Below, piece by piece: positions 1 to 8,638 of a DNA stretch of 64,000 bases. The notes under the pieces are model-generated. The model worked only from the letters and a program-made list of their open reading frames with translations, had not been told where the DNA came from and ran no database searches. Source of the stretch: Egbenema bharatensis (GTDB lineage: Bacteria; Cyanobacteriota; Cyanobacteriia; Elainellales; Elainellaceae); the NCBI RefSeq assembly GCF_048077055.1, contig NZ_CP182236.1, positions 5,704,001 through 5,768,000 on the forward strand, written 5' to 3'. The position numbers and the translations under genes were made by a program. Positions within the stretch are counted from its first letter, which is position 1, and each line of letters starts with the position of its first letter.

Positions 1-385
1 CCAGGGCAATGCTATTCTGAATGGTTTCTAACGTTTGGTTTTGATGGACTCGTGATGAATTTGTCAGTCGGGTTGGCGTATATACGTTAATTCGTCCGTT
101 ATCCGTTTGTTTGAGAGCCGTCGCAACTTTGGTGATTTCATCCGATCGACTATTAGCTAATCCGCAAAGGGTCGTGGGTTTAACTTGCTTAGATACCCGC
201 TGCATGGCTTCTTCATCAACAGAATACATACCTGGATATCCAATTTCCAGAACTTCTACCCGCAGGGCTACCAGGTGCTCTGCCAGTTGTAGCTTTTGGG
301 GAATGCTGAATTTAGATTTGAGGGCCAGTTCACCGTCTCTCAAGGTCGTGTCAAACAGGGTGATGCGCGCAGCATTGTTATTCAT
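1..385 (-). CDS. 2-isopropylmalate synthase-like DRE-TIM metallolyase, N-terminal part (cut by window edge)
   Basis: The first 128 residues are visible; the rest lies left of base 1. Residues 8-19 read ITLFDTTLRDGE, the opening strand and DRE motif (Arg16, Asp17, Glu19) of the DRE-TIM metallolyases, which include 2-isopropylmalate, citramalate, homocitrate and benzylmalate synthases. These condense acetyl-CoA with a 2-oxoacid using a divalent metal. Typical LeuA proteins continue the motif with Gln, whereas this one reads GELALKSKF. The segment LEIGYP matches the family's (I/L)EAGFP strand, with Ala replaced by Gly. It starts at an ATG (383-385) followed by three Asn codons. The family call is firm; the substrate is not, because the specificity residues lie outside the window or are divergent. 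Confidence 0.8.
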   Translation of the reverse strand, partial: MNNNAARITLFDTTLRDGELALKSKFSIPQKLQLAEHLVALRVEVLEIGYPGMYSVDEEAMQRVSKQVKPTTLCGLANSRSDEITKVATALKQTDNGRINVYTPTRLTNSSRVHQNQTLETIQNSIAL

Positions 386-657
386 AGTGATTCACAGATC
401 GCTGGCAGGTACAGTTGGGGCGATGGGGTATTGTTATGATCGGGTTGCTTGTGTTCCACCCTAATCAATCTATCATTACCTTTGGGGCACTACCGTGGTA
501 GATACCATTTGGAATCGATCGCACGCCTTACCGAACAGTAAGGTGGTTCCGACAGGAACACACTGCTACACCCTACAAAGGTGGTACCCGGCAGGGGCGC
601 ACTGCTGTGCGCCCTTACAGCAGGTTTCTGTTAGAATGCCGTTTTATTGCACATCCC
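386..657. other. Intergenic region with palindromic repeat
   Basis: No convincing coding frame was seen between the LeuA-like gene (leftward) and the next leftward gene. The right half holds a dispersed repeat with the palindrome at 593-617 and flanking sequence that is also found near 60745-60800. Confidence 0.55.
593..617. repeat. 25-bp palindromic repeat, copy 1 (identical inverted copy at 60745-60769)
   Basis: The core is GGGCGCAC, a four-base loop, then GTGCGCCC. The 25 bases are identical in reverse complement to 60745-60769, about 60 kb away. Both copies are followed by similar sequence (a TGTTA...TGCCG...CATCCC pattern), so the dispersed element is longer than the palindrome. It could form a stable hairpin in RNA or a cruciform in DNA. 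Confidence 0.8.
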
Positions 658-906
658 TCAGAGTGTCATCGATCGCACATAGATCCGCATAATTTCACCG
701 GGTTCTTTCGTGGTAGCCTGCTGAATCTGCGAGAAGGGAAGGGGGCGTGACCAGTCTTCCACTCGACAAAAATCGCACCGATACAGACGGGCAATGGTCA
801 ACTCCACATCATTGGGCTGACCGATCATCAGGATTTTTACTGAACGACGGGCAGGGGAAATTAGCCGATCGCCCTCTGGAGGCAGACCGAATCGTTTGTC
901 GGACAT
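658..906 (-). CDS. Small conserved cyanobacterial hypothetical protein (82 aa)
   Basis: The protein has 82 residues. The central stretch SVKILMIGQPNDVELTIARL, the Trp of EDWSRPLP, and PGEIMRIYVR near the C-terminus resemble a family of 60-80 aa cyanobacterial proteins with the pattern (K)I.IIG.P.DV...I..LH......W...LP.PNPGEVMSI. Members occur in multiple copies in cyanobacteria and are sometimes mislabelled as transporter proteins. Function is unknown. I chose the ATG at 904-906 because AAGGAG lies 11 bases upstream; an upstream in-frame extension to 1008 looks non-coding. The leader contains a perfect 7-bp hairpin (931-948). Confidence 0.6.
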   Translation of the reverse strand: MSDKRFGLPPEGDRLISPARRSVKILMIGQPNDVELTIARLYRCDFCRVEDWSRPLPFSQIQQATTKEPGEIMRIYVRSMTL

Positions 907-1198
907 GATTGGTGACTCTCCTTGTGTTCCAGGGTTTGAAGAAACCCTAGAGACTGGCTCCACAGCCTCAGACGGTGCGAGCCAAGGACTAAGAGTGCTA
1001 TCATGCACCCTAGCCCGGACTAGCTTAGGTAGTCTGTGGTTAGGAGGTCGAGCGTTCTGCTTGCCGGCGCGACGCTTGGCCTCCGCTAGAGAAGTCGTCT
1101 CTAGGTGATCCAGCTACCCCCCAGGTCTGTGCAACCCAAAAGATAGCTATAGCTGAAGAGCGTAGCATTAATCGATCGGGCAAATCAAGTCAAAATTG
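907..1198. other. Intergenic region with hairpins upstream of the 82-aa gene
   Basis: No gene was seen. On the strand of the downstream gene the region contains AGGGTTT-4-AAACCCT (931-948) just before the ribosome binding site, and a second perfect stem, CTAGAGA-5-TCTCTAG, near 1089-1107. A structured 5' leader is possible. No known riboswitch or RNA family was recognised. Confidence 0.35.
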
Positions 1199-2662
1199 TT
1201 ACGGTTCGCTCCAGTCACGGCAGATAAAATAAATGATAGACAAAAGGTGTTGATTCATCTGCTCCGATGCCGCCAACTGGCTCTGAATCTGCTGTTTATC
1301 AAAGGCTTGACTGGCGACAAAAAATTGATACTCCTCATTACTCAGACTTTTCCCATCAACCCACTGTTGCGCATCCTGGAGAGCCTGTCCCTGAAGCAGA
1401 TACGTATCATCCTGGCAGCCAGAAGCAATCCACCCTTCCAGAGGAACTGCGTAGGGCCGCAACTTCTGCAATTGCTTATTGACCCATTCCAGGTTAAAAA
1501 CCGAGGCATAGATGCGGTTAAAAACCTGCAACCTCCCCTGGCGTTTGACAACTAACCCTGACAGGAGCAACTCAATCGCTTCAGAGGAATCAGCAGCCGG
1601 CAGGCTCCCCTGTTGCAAAATCTGCTGATACAGTCCAAGCAAGCGGCTGGCCCGTTGTTCATGGCTGAGTAACCGATCGCGGATTGTCCTGAGATGGGGC
1701 GGTTCATCCTGTGCGATCCAGTTTTCAATCATTTGTGATTCAACAATTGTTGCGATGCGATCGGCAATCGCTCCATGCTGGGTCAGCATTTCCCGCACCA
1801 GCTTTTGCAAAAAGGGAGACTCGGTTTGAGCTAACCTTTCTCCATCGTCCTGGACTCCCCTTTCCCCATTACCACTCTGCGCCACTAATTGACATAACTT
1901 TTGCGTTAAAAACGGTTGTCCGCCTGTCCAGGCCAAAACCTCCTGGAGAACCGCTTGTGGCGCATCAACATTGTCTACCAGACCTGCTTCTAGTGGCTGC
2001 ACTTCCTGCGGTTGAAACCCGGTTAGCTCGATCGCTCGTCCCATGTTGAAAGGAGTCCGTTTGCGATCGGCGATTAGATCTGAGGGTGAAGCAACTCCTA
2101 AAAGGGCAAAGGTCAGTCGTTGATAATCATGGCAGGCGCGCAGCAATCCAAAAAAGTCATCGGTATCGAAGGGAAGGCTCAACGTACTGTCAATTTCATC
2201 AAAAAAGATGACGATCGGCTTTGAAATGAAGGTTGGTAAAATCGACTCCAGCAACTCACCTAACCGCCCCACTGCCGAAAATTCCTGCCGTTCCGCTAAC
2301 CATTGCCGCACGTTAATTTGTCTAGAAAGTTGAAACCCTCGCACCAACCGCATAATGATATCTGCATACCACTGATCAGCAGTTATATTCCGGTTACCGA
2401 TGCCAGAGAGATCGATCGTGGCACAAGCAAAACCCTCTTCTTGCAACTGTTTGGCCACCCTGACTCGCAGACTGGACTTTCCCATCTGACGACAGTTCAA
2501 CACATAGCAGAACTCTCCTGCTTTCAGGGCTGTAAACAGTTCATTATCCGCCTGTCGCATGACATAGCTAGGCGCATCAACCGGAAGACGACCACCTACT
2601 TGATATTCATAAGATGAGGTAGGAGATTGCATAGCCAATCGGTTGGGTTGGGTATTGAGCAT
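1199..2662 (-). CDS. AAA_35-like STAND-type ATPase (487 aa)
   Basis: This is a P-loop ATPase of the cyanobacterial AAA_35-like group. The start (QVGGRLPVDAPSYVMRQAD) is the usual family entry. The P-loop is degenerate, CRQMGKSS at residues 57-64. Walker B, IVIFFDEID, is near 150-158, and the winged-helix-like region GGQPFLTQKLCQLV follows near 250. In larger relatives the C-terminal part (LEGWIASGCQDDTYLLQGQAL...) leads into membrane helices or WD40 repeats. Here the protein stops shortly afterwards, so it is a short version of the architecture. It probably acts as a nucleotide-dependent switch. It starts at an ATG (2660-2662), with a second ATG 11 codons in. A second ATPase with the same RQMGK P-loop lies at 10201-11661. 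Confidence 0.75.
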   Translation of the reverse strand: MLNTQPNRLAMQSPTSSYEYQVGGRLPVDAPSYVMRQADNELFTALKAGEFCYVLNCRQMGKSSLRVRVAKQLQEEGFACATIDLSGIGNRNITADQWYADIIMRLVRGFQLSRQINVRQWLAERQEFSAVGRLGELLESILPTFISKPIVIFFDEIDSTLSLPFDTDDFFGLLRACHDYQRLTFALLGVASPSDLIADRKRTPFNMGRAIELTGFQPQEVQPLEAGLVDNVDAPQAVLQEVLAWTGGQPFLTQKLCQLVAQSGNGERGVQDDGERLAQTESPFLQKLVREMLTQHGAIADRIATIVESQMIENWIAQDEPPHLRTIRDRLLSHEQRASRLLGLYQQILQQGSLPAADSSEAIELLLSGLVVKRQGRLQVFNRIYASVFNLEWVNKQLQKLRPYAVPLEGWIASGCQDDTYLLQGQALQDAQQWVDGKSLSNEEYQFFVASQAFDKQQIQSQLAASEQMNQHLLSIIYFICRDWSEP

Positions 2663-3127
2663 TATTCTAATTCCAAACTAGCGGATCAGGCTCGTCCAGG
2701 ATAGGGTATCGCTAATTTTTTTGAGATTATGCCAGTTAGGGGAAACAAAAATTTGATACAGAATTGTGATTGATAAGATACAAGCAGAACAGACTGCAAT
2801 TAGCTCAAAAAGATGAATATCATCATGGTGAGAGTAACGATATCTATGACGCATAGCTATTTACCTGATGAGTGACGTTAGAAAGTGCTTTAAACCCTTC
2901 TATTGTTGATGTTTCAGTTATAGGATGAATGGCAGAACCAGGCAATACAGAAAAGTTAGGGAGTTCGGAGAAGGTCGCTGAGGAGGAATCCGGCGGAGGC
3001 TGATTTGAACCATCTGCCACAGGGGATTACCTATGACAAACCAGTGCCAGACTGCGGTTTTCCACCCTCCTTAACTTTTCCGAACCCCGTTCTTAACTTT
3101 TCCAGATCTCTTCACCTAACCTTGCAG
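2663..3127. other. Intergenic region with imperfect inverted repeat
   Basis: No coding frame is supported. Near the right end, 2950-2970 (GAAAAGTTA...GTTCGGA) and 3080-3103 form imperfect inverted arms about 150 bp apart. This may be the remnant of a small mobile element or a pair of dispersed repeats. Confidence 0.4.
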
Positions 3128-3487
3128 CTAAACCGCCCCATCCCACTCTCGAATTAACTCAATGCGATCGACCCCAAACACGGGCCCTTCAAAACCATCC
3201 AGTGGCAACTGAGTGCCATAGACACAGCCATAGAACCGATCGTGGGGTGCACGAATTGAGTTGAGCACTGCCTGCACCTGTGGATCTGTGCTGGTCAAAA
3301 AATTAATCTCAAACTCATTCGCACGAATTCTCACCGCATCATCCAGGGACGTTCTGGGTTCGCCAGGCTTTTTTTCGTTAAATCGAAAGATGATCCCACA
3401 CAGACGAACGGGTTCCGCTTCATGCAAGTTAATGGCTGAATCAGGTTGGCATTCAGTCATCTTTGAAGAAGTCGTGTAATTCATCAT
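3128..3487 (-). CDS. Hypothetical protein (119 aa)
   Basis: I do not recognise this family. The N-terminal 25 residues are polar and probably flexible (MMNYTTSSKMTE...). The rest alternates strands and charged helices, with FEINFLTSTDPQVQAVLNSI in the middle and VFGVDRIELIREWDG at the end; no membrane segment or catalytic motif stands out. The ATG at 3485-3487 is preceded by AAGGAG with about 10 bases of spacing, so it is preferred over the upstream GTG/ATG. It lies just downstream of the WD40 STAND gene on the same strand, with 110 bp between, so the two could be co-transcribed. Confidence 0.6.
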   Translation of the reverse strand: MMNYTTSSKMTECQPDSAINLHEAEPVRLCGIIFRFNEKKPGEPRTSLDDAVRIRANEFEINFLTSTDPQVQAVLNSIRAPHDRFYGCVYGTQLPLDGFEGPVFGVDRIELIREWDGAV

Positions 3488-3597
3488 GTTTTTAATCTCC
3501 TTAGGTCCGGACAAAGTGTTTCACTATTGCTGTTTTAGTACCTAAGAAAATAGTTGTCGATGGGAAAAAGTTAAGGTCTTATAGTCAGGACAAATAC

Positions 3598-6500
3598 TTA
3601 AACAATTGCCCCCAACATCTGCAAAGTAGCGATCGTCGCCTCAGTTAAGCCCTTCACCCCCGTCAGGCGCAATCCCTCATAGAGCCGCCTGGCAATCAAA
3701 ACGCCCTTACAGTCGCCCGTTTGAGCATTCCAGAGCCTGACCGTTTGATCCTGGGAACCACTGGCGATCGTTTGTCCATCCGCATTAAAAGCGATCGACG
3801 ATACCAGATGTTGATGTCCAGCACAGACGTGAAGACATGCCCCAGACTGAACATCCCAGACTCGCACCGTTTGATCATGGGATGCACTGGCCAGCAGCTT
3901 ACCATCTGGACTAAAGGCGATCGCAAACACCCAGTTCGTGTGTCCCATCAGAGTCTGCAAACAGTGACCCGTTGCAATATCCCATAGTTTGATGGTTGTA
4001 TCCGTGCTGCAACTGGCCAGCCGTTCGCCATCGGGATGAAAGACGATCCGCCAGACTCGGCTTTGATGCCCCCGTAACTCTTTGATGCAATGACCAGTAT
4101 CTCTGTCCCAAAATTTAATCGTTTGATCTGCACTGCAACTAACCAACTGTTGTCCATCCGGGCTAAAGGCCGTTCCCAAAAGCTTCTCGGTGTGACCTCT
4201 GAAGGTTTTCAAGCATTGTCCCGTCTGAATATCCCACAATCTCGCTGTGCCATCCGCACTCCCGCTGATCAACTGCTCTCCATTGGGATGAAACGCAACT
4301 ACGTTTACCCAATCCGTATGCCCCTGCAAAACTTGAAAACATTCACCCGTTTGAGTCTGCCATAGCCGAATTGAGCAATCCGTACTGCCACTTGCTACAA
4401 CCTGCCCAGTAGGACTGAAGACCACAGAGTAGATGAAGTCCGTGTGCCCCCGCAGCGTGTTCAGATACTCCCCCGATCGCCAATCCCAGAGCCGTACCGT
4501 TTGATCATTACTGCCGCTGGCGAGAAGCTGACCGTCTGGGCCAAACGCCACCGGGAGAGCCCAATCCGTGTGTCCATACCAGGTTCTCAAGCATTGTCCA
4601 CTCTGGTAATCCCACAATCGCAATGTTTGATCCAGACTGACGGAAGCGATCGTCTGTTGATCGGTATTCACAGCAACGGAACAGACTTCATTGGTTTGTC
4701 CGTACAACGTCTTAATGCAGGTGTCACTATAGTAATCCCACAATTTCACCGTTCGATCGCCACTGCCGCTGAATATCAGAGCACCATCCGAACTTAAAGC
4801 AATCGCATAAATACTCCCCTGGTGTCCCGTATAGGTTCTCAGACATTCCCCCGTCTGGTAATCCCAGAGTTTAATTGTGCGATCGCTACTCGCACTCAAG
4901 AGGGATGTTCCCTGGGGGTTAAAAACAATTGAACGAACGCAATCCGTATGGTCTGAAAGGGTTCCCAGACAGGTTCCCGTTTGCACATTCCACAGTTGAA
5001 TCGTACAGTCAGCCGCGCCGCTGGCCAGAATTTTTCCATCTGGACTAAAGGCCACTGAACGCACCCAATCCCCATGTCCTGTCAGGGTTCTCAGACAGTC
5101 ACCATTGCGAACATCCCAGAGTTTCACTGTCCGATCGCCACTCCCGCTCGCCAGCAGAGTTCCATCCGGACTAAACGCCACCGTGAACACTTCATGCTCG
5201 TGCCCCAATAACGTTTTGATACACACGCCATCATCCGTCCAAAGTTTGACTGTGCGATCGGCTCCACAACTTGCCAGAGACTGACCATTAGGACTAAACA
5301 CTAAAAACCGAACCCAGTTCGCGTGGCCATGACAAATGCGCAGCAAATTGCCCGATCGCACTTCCCAAACCCGCACCTCACAATCCGTCCCCCCCGTTGC
5401 CAACCGCTGGCCATCTGGGCTGAAGTCTGCCCACAAAACATTGCCCAGGGTTTCCGTAAAGACACAGCGAGATAAATCAGACCCCGTAAAGTTCACATCA
5501 TGCAACGCCACTCCCTGTAAGTAGGCTTGCCAAACCGTGAGATCAGACCCATCAAATCCTGCCAAATCCACTCCAGCATGATGGAGCAAATTCAGGGCAT
5601 TTCCCGCTGCATAACCCGTCTCCTTTGGCAGCTTTCCCCGCAAGTGAGCCAGTAATTGACTGAGGCAATCAGCAATGGCATCGGTACTACCCAGTTCAGC
5701 TATCAGGCAATCGATCAACGGTTGCAGAATCAGACCCGATTGGGTTTCTCTAACATAATCTTTGGACTGCGCCTTAATTAGGGCATGGCTTTGAAAAAGC
5801 ATTGTTGCAGATCGGTTCACTGCCGGAGAATCATTGTTGGATGAATGGTATCCCGCCATTGCTCCCCTGACCAGTTCTTCACAAACCCGTTCGACTAACT
5901 GATCAATCACATACTCCATAACAACAGGCTGCTGCGTAAAGCGAATGTGGGTTTTCTCAATAAAGGAACGTCGCTGCAATGAATTCAGGGACTCCAGAAA
6001 CTCTCGCATTGGAATACTTATAACAAAATCAGATTGCAACTCCTGTAAACTTGAAGGCTCACGGTTAATTGCCAGCCAGTACATCATCGATCGCTCTAAT
6101 TCCGTCAGCCGTTCAAATTGTTGATGCAGCAGATCACGAATATCATCAAACAAAAATGCACTGCGCTGAGTCGTTTCTAAAAAGTATGAAACATTACCAT
6201 CAAAATAGTCATGAATGGACGAGGCTACAATCTTTAACGCCAGGGGGTTGCCAGCATAGCGGGAAACCAGCATTTGCCATTCTGCATCCGTCGCTGTAAA
6301 ACTGCCCTTCACCCCAAACAACTGCCGGCCATCACGGTCGGGCAACCCTGAAAGTTGCAGCGATCGCACAGGCAATGATTCTCCTTCAAAGGCACTCAGT
6401 CCATAGGGCTTTTCCCGCGAGGTGAGAATCAGACAGCTTTGATGAGTGGTTTCCGCAACACACCGCAGGAGTTGACCGTATCCTTCATACCCTGGTCGAT

Positions 6501-7257
6501 ATCGTCCAGTTCGATCGCCGCCCTGCAAAATCGATTCAGCATTGTCCAGAATCAGTAAACAGCGTGATGATCTTAAATAGGTTAACAGTTGCGACAACTG
6601 CCCCGATAGATGAGGTGCTAAATGGGTTTCCTGCTGCTGCGATAAACATTGGATCAGATCAGTCAGCAGTTCTTCAATGGGAAGGGAATTCCGAAGCGAT
6701 CGCCAGAGAATGAATTGAAAGGGGGAAGGGGGAACTGAATGGATAGAATGCGCCAGCTTCACGACTAACGAGGTTTTGCCCATCCCTCCCATGCCCAGCA
6801 CTGTGACCAAACGGCAACGCTCTTGAACCACCCACTGGTTTAGCGTTTCCAGTTCAGTCTGGCGACCATAAAAAATGGCAACATCGGGAGCTTCGCCCCA
6901 GTCAGTTACAAGGGAGGCTGGAGCATCAGGGGGATGGGAAAAATGCTTCTCTGGCACTGCGATCGCTGGCGGGTTGGGATTCGCCGGTTCCCCTGCCGCG
7001 ATCGTCTCCCAATCTAAGCCCAGCACCTGACAATAGGCCTTAAATGCCTCTGCATTAATTGGCACTTTTCCTGCCAGGAATCGTTTCCAGGTTCCTTCCG
7101 AAACTCCAACCGCTAAGACTCCCTCCTGTGCCCAGCAAGTCCCCAGGATCTCACTGGCAGCTTCAAGCCAGCGGAAATCATTCACGGCCCAGCCTTTTTG
7201 CTTGCGAGCTTGTTTAATTTGCGCGATTCCCTGGGGAGAAGCCTTAATGGTGGTCAC
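3598..7257 (-). CDS. HTH / NB-ARC / 14 x WD40 STAND protein (1219 aa)
   Basis: A very large signal-transduction NTPase. Residues 1-90 form a conserved helical module (GVSEGTWKRFLAGK, helix-turn-helix-like) common at the start of cyanobacterial NB-ARC proteins. The NB-ARC core begins with FYGRQTELETL near 129. The P-loop is GMGGMGKT at 155-162, Walker B is CLLILDNAE at 233-241, and GNPLALK follows at about residue 335. After a helical section and a short pentapeptide-like stretch (LQGVALHDVNFTGSDL) come 14 WD40 repeats from about 600 to 1188, enough for two seven-bladed propellers. They end in LLGHT/GHQ and (V/I)(R/K)LWD motifs. Such proteins sense a ligand with the propeller and switch or oligomerise through the NTPase; the ligand is unknown. 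The upstream region has a dyad at 7326-7341 and a TATTAT box. Confidence 0.92.
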   Translation of the reverse strand: MTTIKASPQGIAQIKQARKQKGWAVNDFRWLEAASEILGTCWAQEGVLAVGVSEGTWKRFLAGKVPINAEAFKAYCQVLGLDWETIAAGEPANPNPPAIAVPEKHFSHPPDAPASLVTDWGEAPDVAIFYGRQTELETLNQWVVQERCRLVTVLGMGGMGKTSLVVKLAHSIHSVPPSPFQFILWRSLRNSLPIEELLTDLIQCLSQQQETHLAPHLSGQLSQLLTYLRSSRCLLILDNAESILQGGDRTGRYRPGYEGYGQLLRCVAETTHQSCLILTSREKPYGLSAFEGESLPVRSLQLSGLPDRDGRQLFGVKGSFTATDAEWQMLVSRYAGNPLALKIVASSIHDYFDGNVSYFLETTQRSAFLFDDIRDLLHQQFERLTELERSMMYWLAINREPSSLQELQSDFVISIPMREFLESLNSLQRRSFIEKTHIRFTQQPVVMEYVIDQLVERVCEELVRGAMAGYHSSNNDSPAVNRSATMLFQSHALIKAQSKDYVRETQSGLILQPLIDCLIAELGSTDAIADCLSQLLAHLRGKLPKETGYAAGNALNLLHHAGVDLAGFDGSDLTVWQAYLQGVALHDVNFTGSDLSRCVFTETLGNVLWADFSPDGQRLATGGTDCEVRVWEVRSGNLLRICHGHANWVRFLVFSPNGQSLASCGADRTVKLWTDDGVCIKTLLGHEHEVFTVAFSPDGTLLASGSGDRTVKLWDVRNGDCLRTLTGHGDWVRSVAFSPDGKILASGAADCTIQLWNVQTGTCLGTLSDHTDCVRSIVFNPQGTSLLSASSDRTIKLWDYQTGECLRTYTGHQGSIYAIALSSDGALIFSGSGDRTVKLWDYYSDTCIKTLYGQTNEVCSVAVNTDQQTIASVSLDQTLRLWDYQSGQCLRTWYGHTDWALPVAFGPDGQLLASGSNDQTVRLWDWRSGEYLNTLRGHTDFIYSVVFSPTGQVVASGSTDCSIRLWQTQTGECFQVLQGHTDWVNVVAFHPNGEQLISGSADGTARLWDIQTGQCLKTFRGHTEKLLGTAFSPDGQQLVSCSADQTIKFWDRDTGHCIKELRGHQSRVWRIVFHPDGERLASCSTDTTIKLWDIATGHCLQTLMGHTNWVFAIAFSPDGKLLASASHDQTVRVWDVQSGACLHVCAGHQHLVSSIAFNADGQTIASGSQDQTVRLWNAQTGDCKGVLIARRLYEGLRLTGVKGLTEATIATLQMLGAIV

Positions 7258-7325
7258 AGTTTTTGGGGGAGCTAGGGAGGGTTCAAACGGCTAATTCCTT
7301 TGTAAATAGATTTGCTCATTTTTTT

Positions 7326-7341
7326 GGTGACTTGCGTTACC
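7326..7341. promoter_or_regulatory. Dyad-symmetric site upstream of the STAND-WD40 gene
   Basis: GGTGAC-TTGC-GTTACC is a near-perfect inverted repeat (one mismatch). It sits 69 bp before the ATG of the leftward gene and directly downstream, in its transcription direction, of a TATTAT -10-like box (7342-7347 read on the minus strand). An operator overlapping the transcript start is plausible but untested. Confidence 0.35.
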
Positions 7342-7359
7342 ATAATAAACCTATGTTTG

Positions 7360-7427
7360 CCAAGATCAGTTTTATGGGTTCCAACTGATCCAGAATCGCT
7401 TTAAAACTGATCCAGGGCTGATCTTGG
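7360..7427. repeat. TGATC-rich repeat cluster upstream of the PNPOx-like gene
   Basis: CCAAGATCAG (7360-7369) and its exact reverse complement CTGATCTTGG (7418-7427) bracket two direct copies of AACTGATCCAG (7383-7393 and 7405-7415). A similar TGATC-rich cluster lies on the other side of the gene at 8519-8580. These may be protein-binding sites in the divergent control region. Confidence 0.5.
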
Positions 7428-7488
7428 TTTCGCTGAGACCGATCGTCAATAATCAAGTGCAACAACTAAAGGGGACACCAGGACTAAC

Positions 7489-8382
7489 ATGACTTTTCAT
7501 CCTGGAGAAATTGCTGTCCAAATGCGTGCAGGAGTAAGAGAAGCGGCTGAGCGACTGAGTCCGTTTATCAGTGACACGATCAAGCCTGCTGCACTGGAAT
7601 TTCTCCAGACTCAACCCATCGCCATTGCCAGTACGATCGCAGAGAATGGTCGTGTTTGGACCTCGTTGCTCTCCGGTTCACCGGGTTTTATTCAACCTTT
7701 AGATGAACAAGTGATCCAGATGCAGGCGATCGTCCCTTCTACTGATCCACTGCATCAGAACCTGCGCCATGATCCCCATCTCGGACTGCTGGTGATTGAT
7801 CTGGTCAATCGCAGACGACTCCGCTTGAATGGAATCGCAACCCTGCAATTGGGGAGCATCAACCTTCAGCTTCAGCAAGTGTTTTTTAACTGTCCCAAGT
7901 ACATCCAAACTCGATACCTGAAAACAACGATCGCCTCCACTTCACAGCCACCTGAAACTCAAACCAGACTCTGCTTGAGTGAGTCTGATCGCCATTGGAT
8001 CACAAGTGCTGATACCTTTTTTATTGCCACTGCCCATTCTGCCAGCGGAGCGGATGCCTCGCACCGGGGCGGTTATCCAGGGTTTGTTCAGATTGCCAGT
8101 TCCGATCGCCTGCTCTTTCCCGACTATGCAGGCAACAATATGTTCCAAACCTTTGGCAATCTGGCAGTGAATCCGAATGCGGGACTCCTATTTATCGACT
8201 TTGACCAGGGACATACCCTCCAGCTTACAGGGAAAGCAACCGTTCTCTGGGATACGGAACGGATGACAAGCTTCAAAGGGGCACAACGGCTGGTTGAGTT
8301 TGCGATCGAACAAATTCTGGAAACTCGCAATGCAACTACTCTGCGCTGGCAGTTTGGCGACTATTCTCCGGCAAATCCTTGA
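7489..8382 (+). CDS. Pyridoxamine 5'-phosphate oxidase-family FMN-binding protein (297 aa)
   Basis: The N-terminus FHPGEIAVQMRAGV is typical of the COG3576-like branch of the PNPOx/FMN-binding split-barrel proteins. Two barrel-like halves can be seen: PIAIASTIAENGRVWTSLL with PHLGLLVIDL near 45-105, and TFFIATAHSASGADASHRGG with NAGLLFIDFDQGHTLQLTGKA near 180-250. Proteins of this type bind FMN, or sometimes heme or F420, and act on unknown small molecules; they are not true PdxH. It is divergent from the STAND-WD40 gene, with a 230-bp shared control region. The ATG is preceded by AGGA. The family is firm; the substrate is unknown. Confidence 0.82.
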   Translation: MTFHPGEIAVQMRAGVREAAERLSPFISDTIKPAALEFLQTQPIAIASTIAENGRVWTSLLSGSPGFIQPLDEQVIQMQAIVPSTDPLHQNLRHDPHLGLLVIDLVNRRRLRLNGIATLQLGSINLQLQQVFFNCPKYIQTRYLKTTIASTSQPPETQTRLCLSESDRHWITSADTFFIATAHSASGADASHRGGYPGFVQIASSDRLLFPDYAGNNMFQTFGNLAVNPNAGLLFIDFDQGHTLQLTGKATVLWDTERMTSFKGAQRLVEFAIEQILETRNATTLRWQFGDYSPANP

Positions 8383-8638
8383 TCGGCTGAATTGAAAAGG
8401 TGTACGGAAGGGCTTTGAAAACGGGTCAAGCTTTGAAAGCTGATTAGTTGCTTGGTGATGGGCAGTGCCTACCTGCTACTTTTTATCCGATCGCAAACCA
8501 TCTCACTTCAGTCCTGTCAAGATCAGTTTGGCTCCTTACCGCCTGATCGGGTACTGATATGTCTGATCATTAAGCTGATCTTTCGTAATCGATCGCCATC
8601 AGGCAAGGTTATAGATGAAAACGAGCTGACCTTGAACC
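8383..8638. other. Intergenic region with TGATC cluster
   Basis: Contains four or more TGATC/GATCA hexamer-like sites between 8519 and 8580, echoing the cluster before the upstream gene. An overlapping open frame here (8452-8727) has an unconvincing composition and was not annotated. Confidence 0.35.

Noticed and set aside
1100..1125. Minus-strand GCTGGATCACCT matching the 3' end of 16S rRNA
   Set aside because: Only about 12 bases match and no other rRNA sequence is present; chance.
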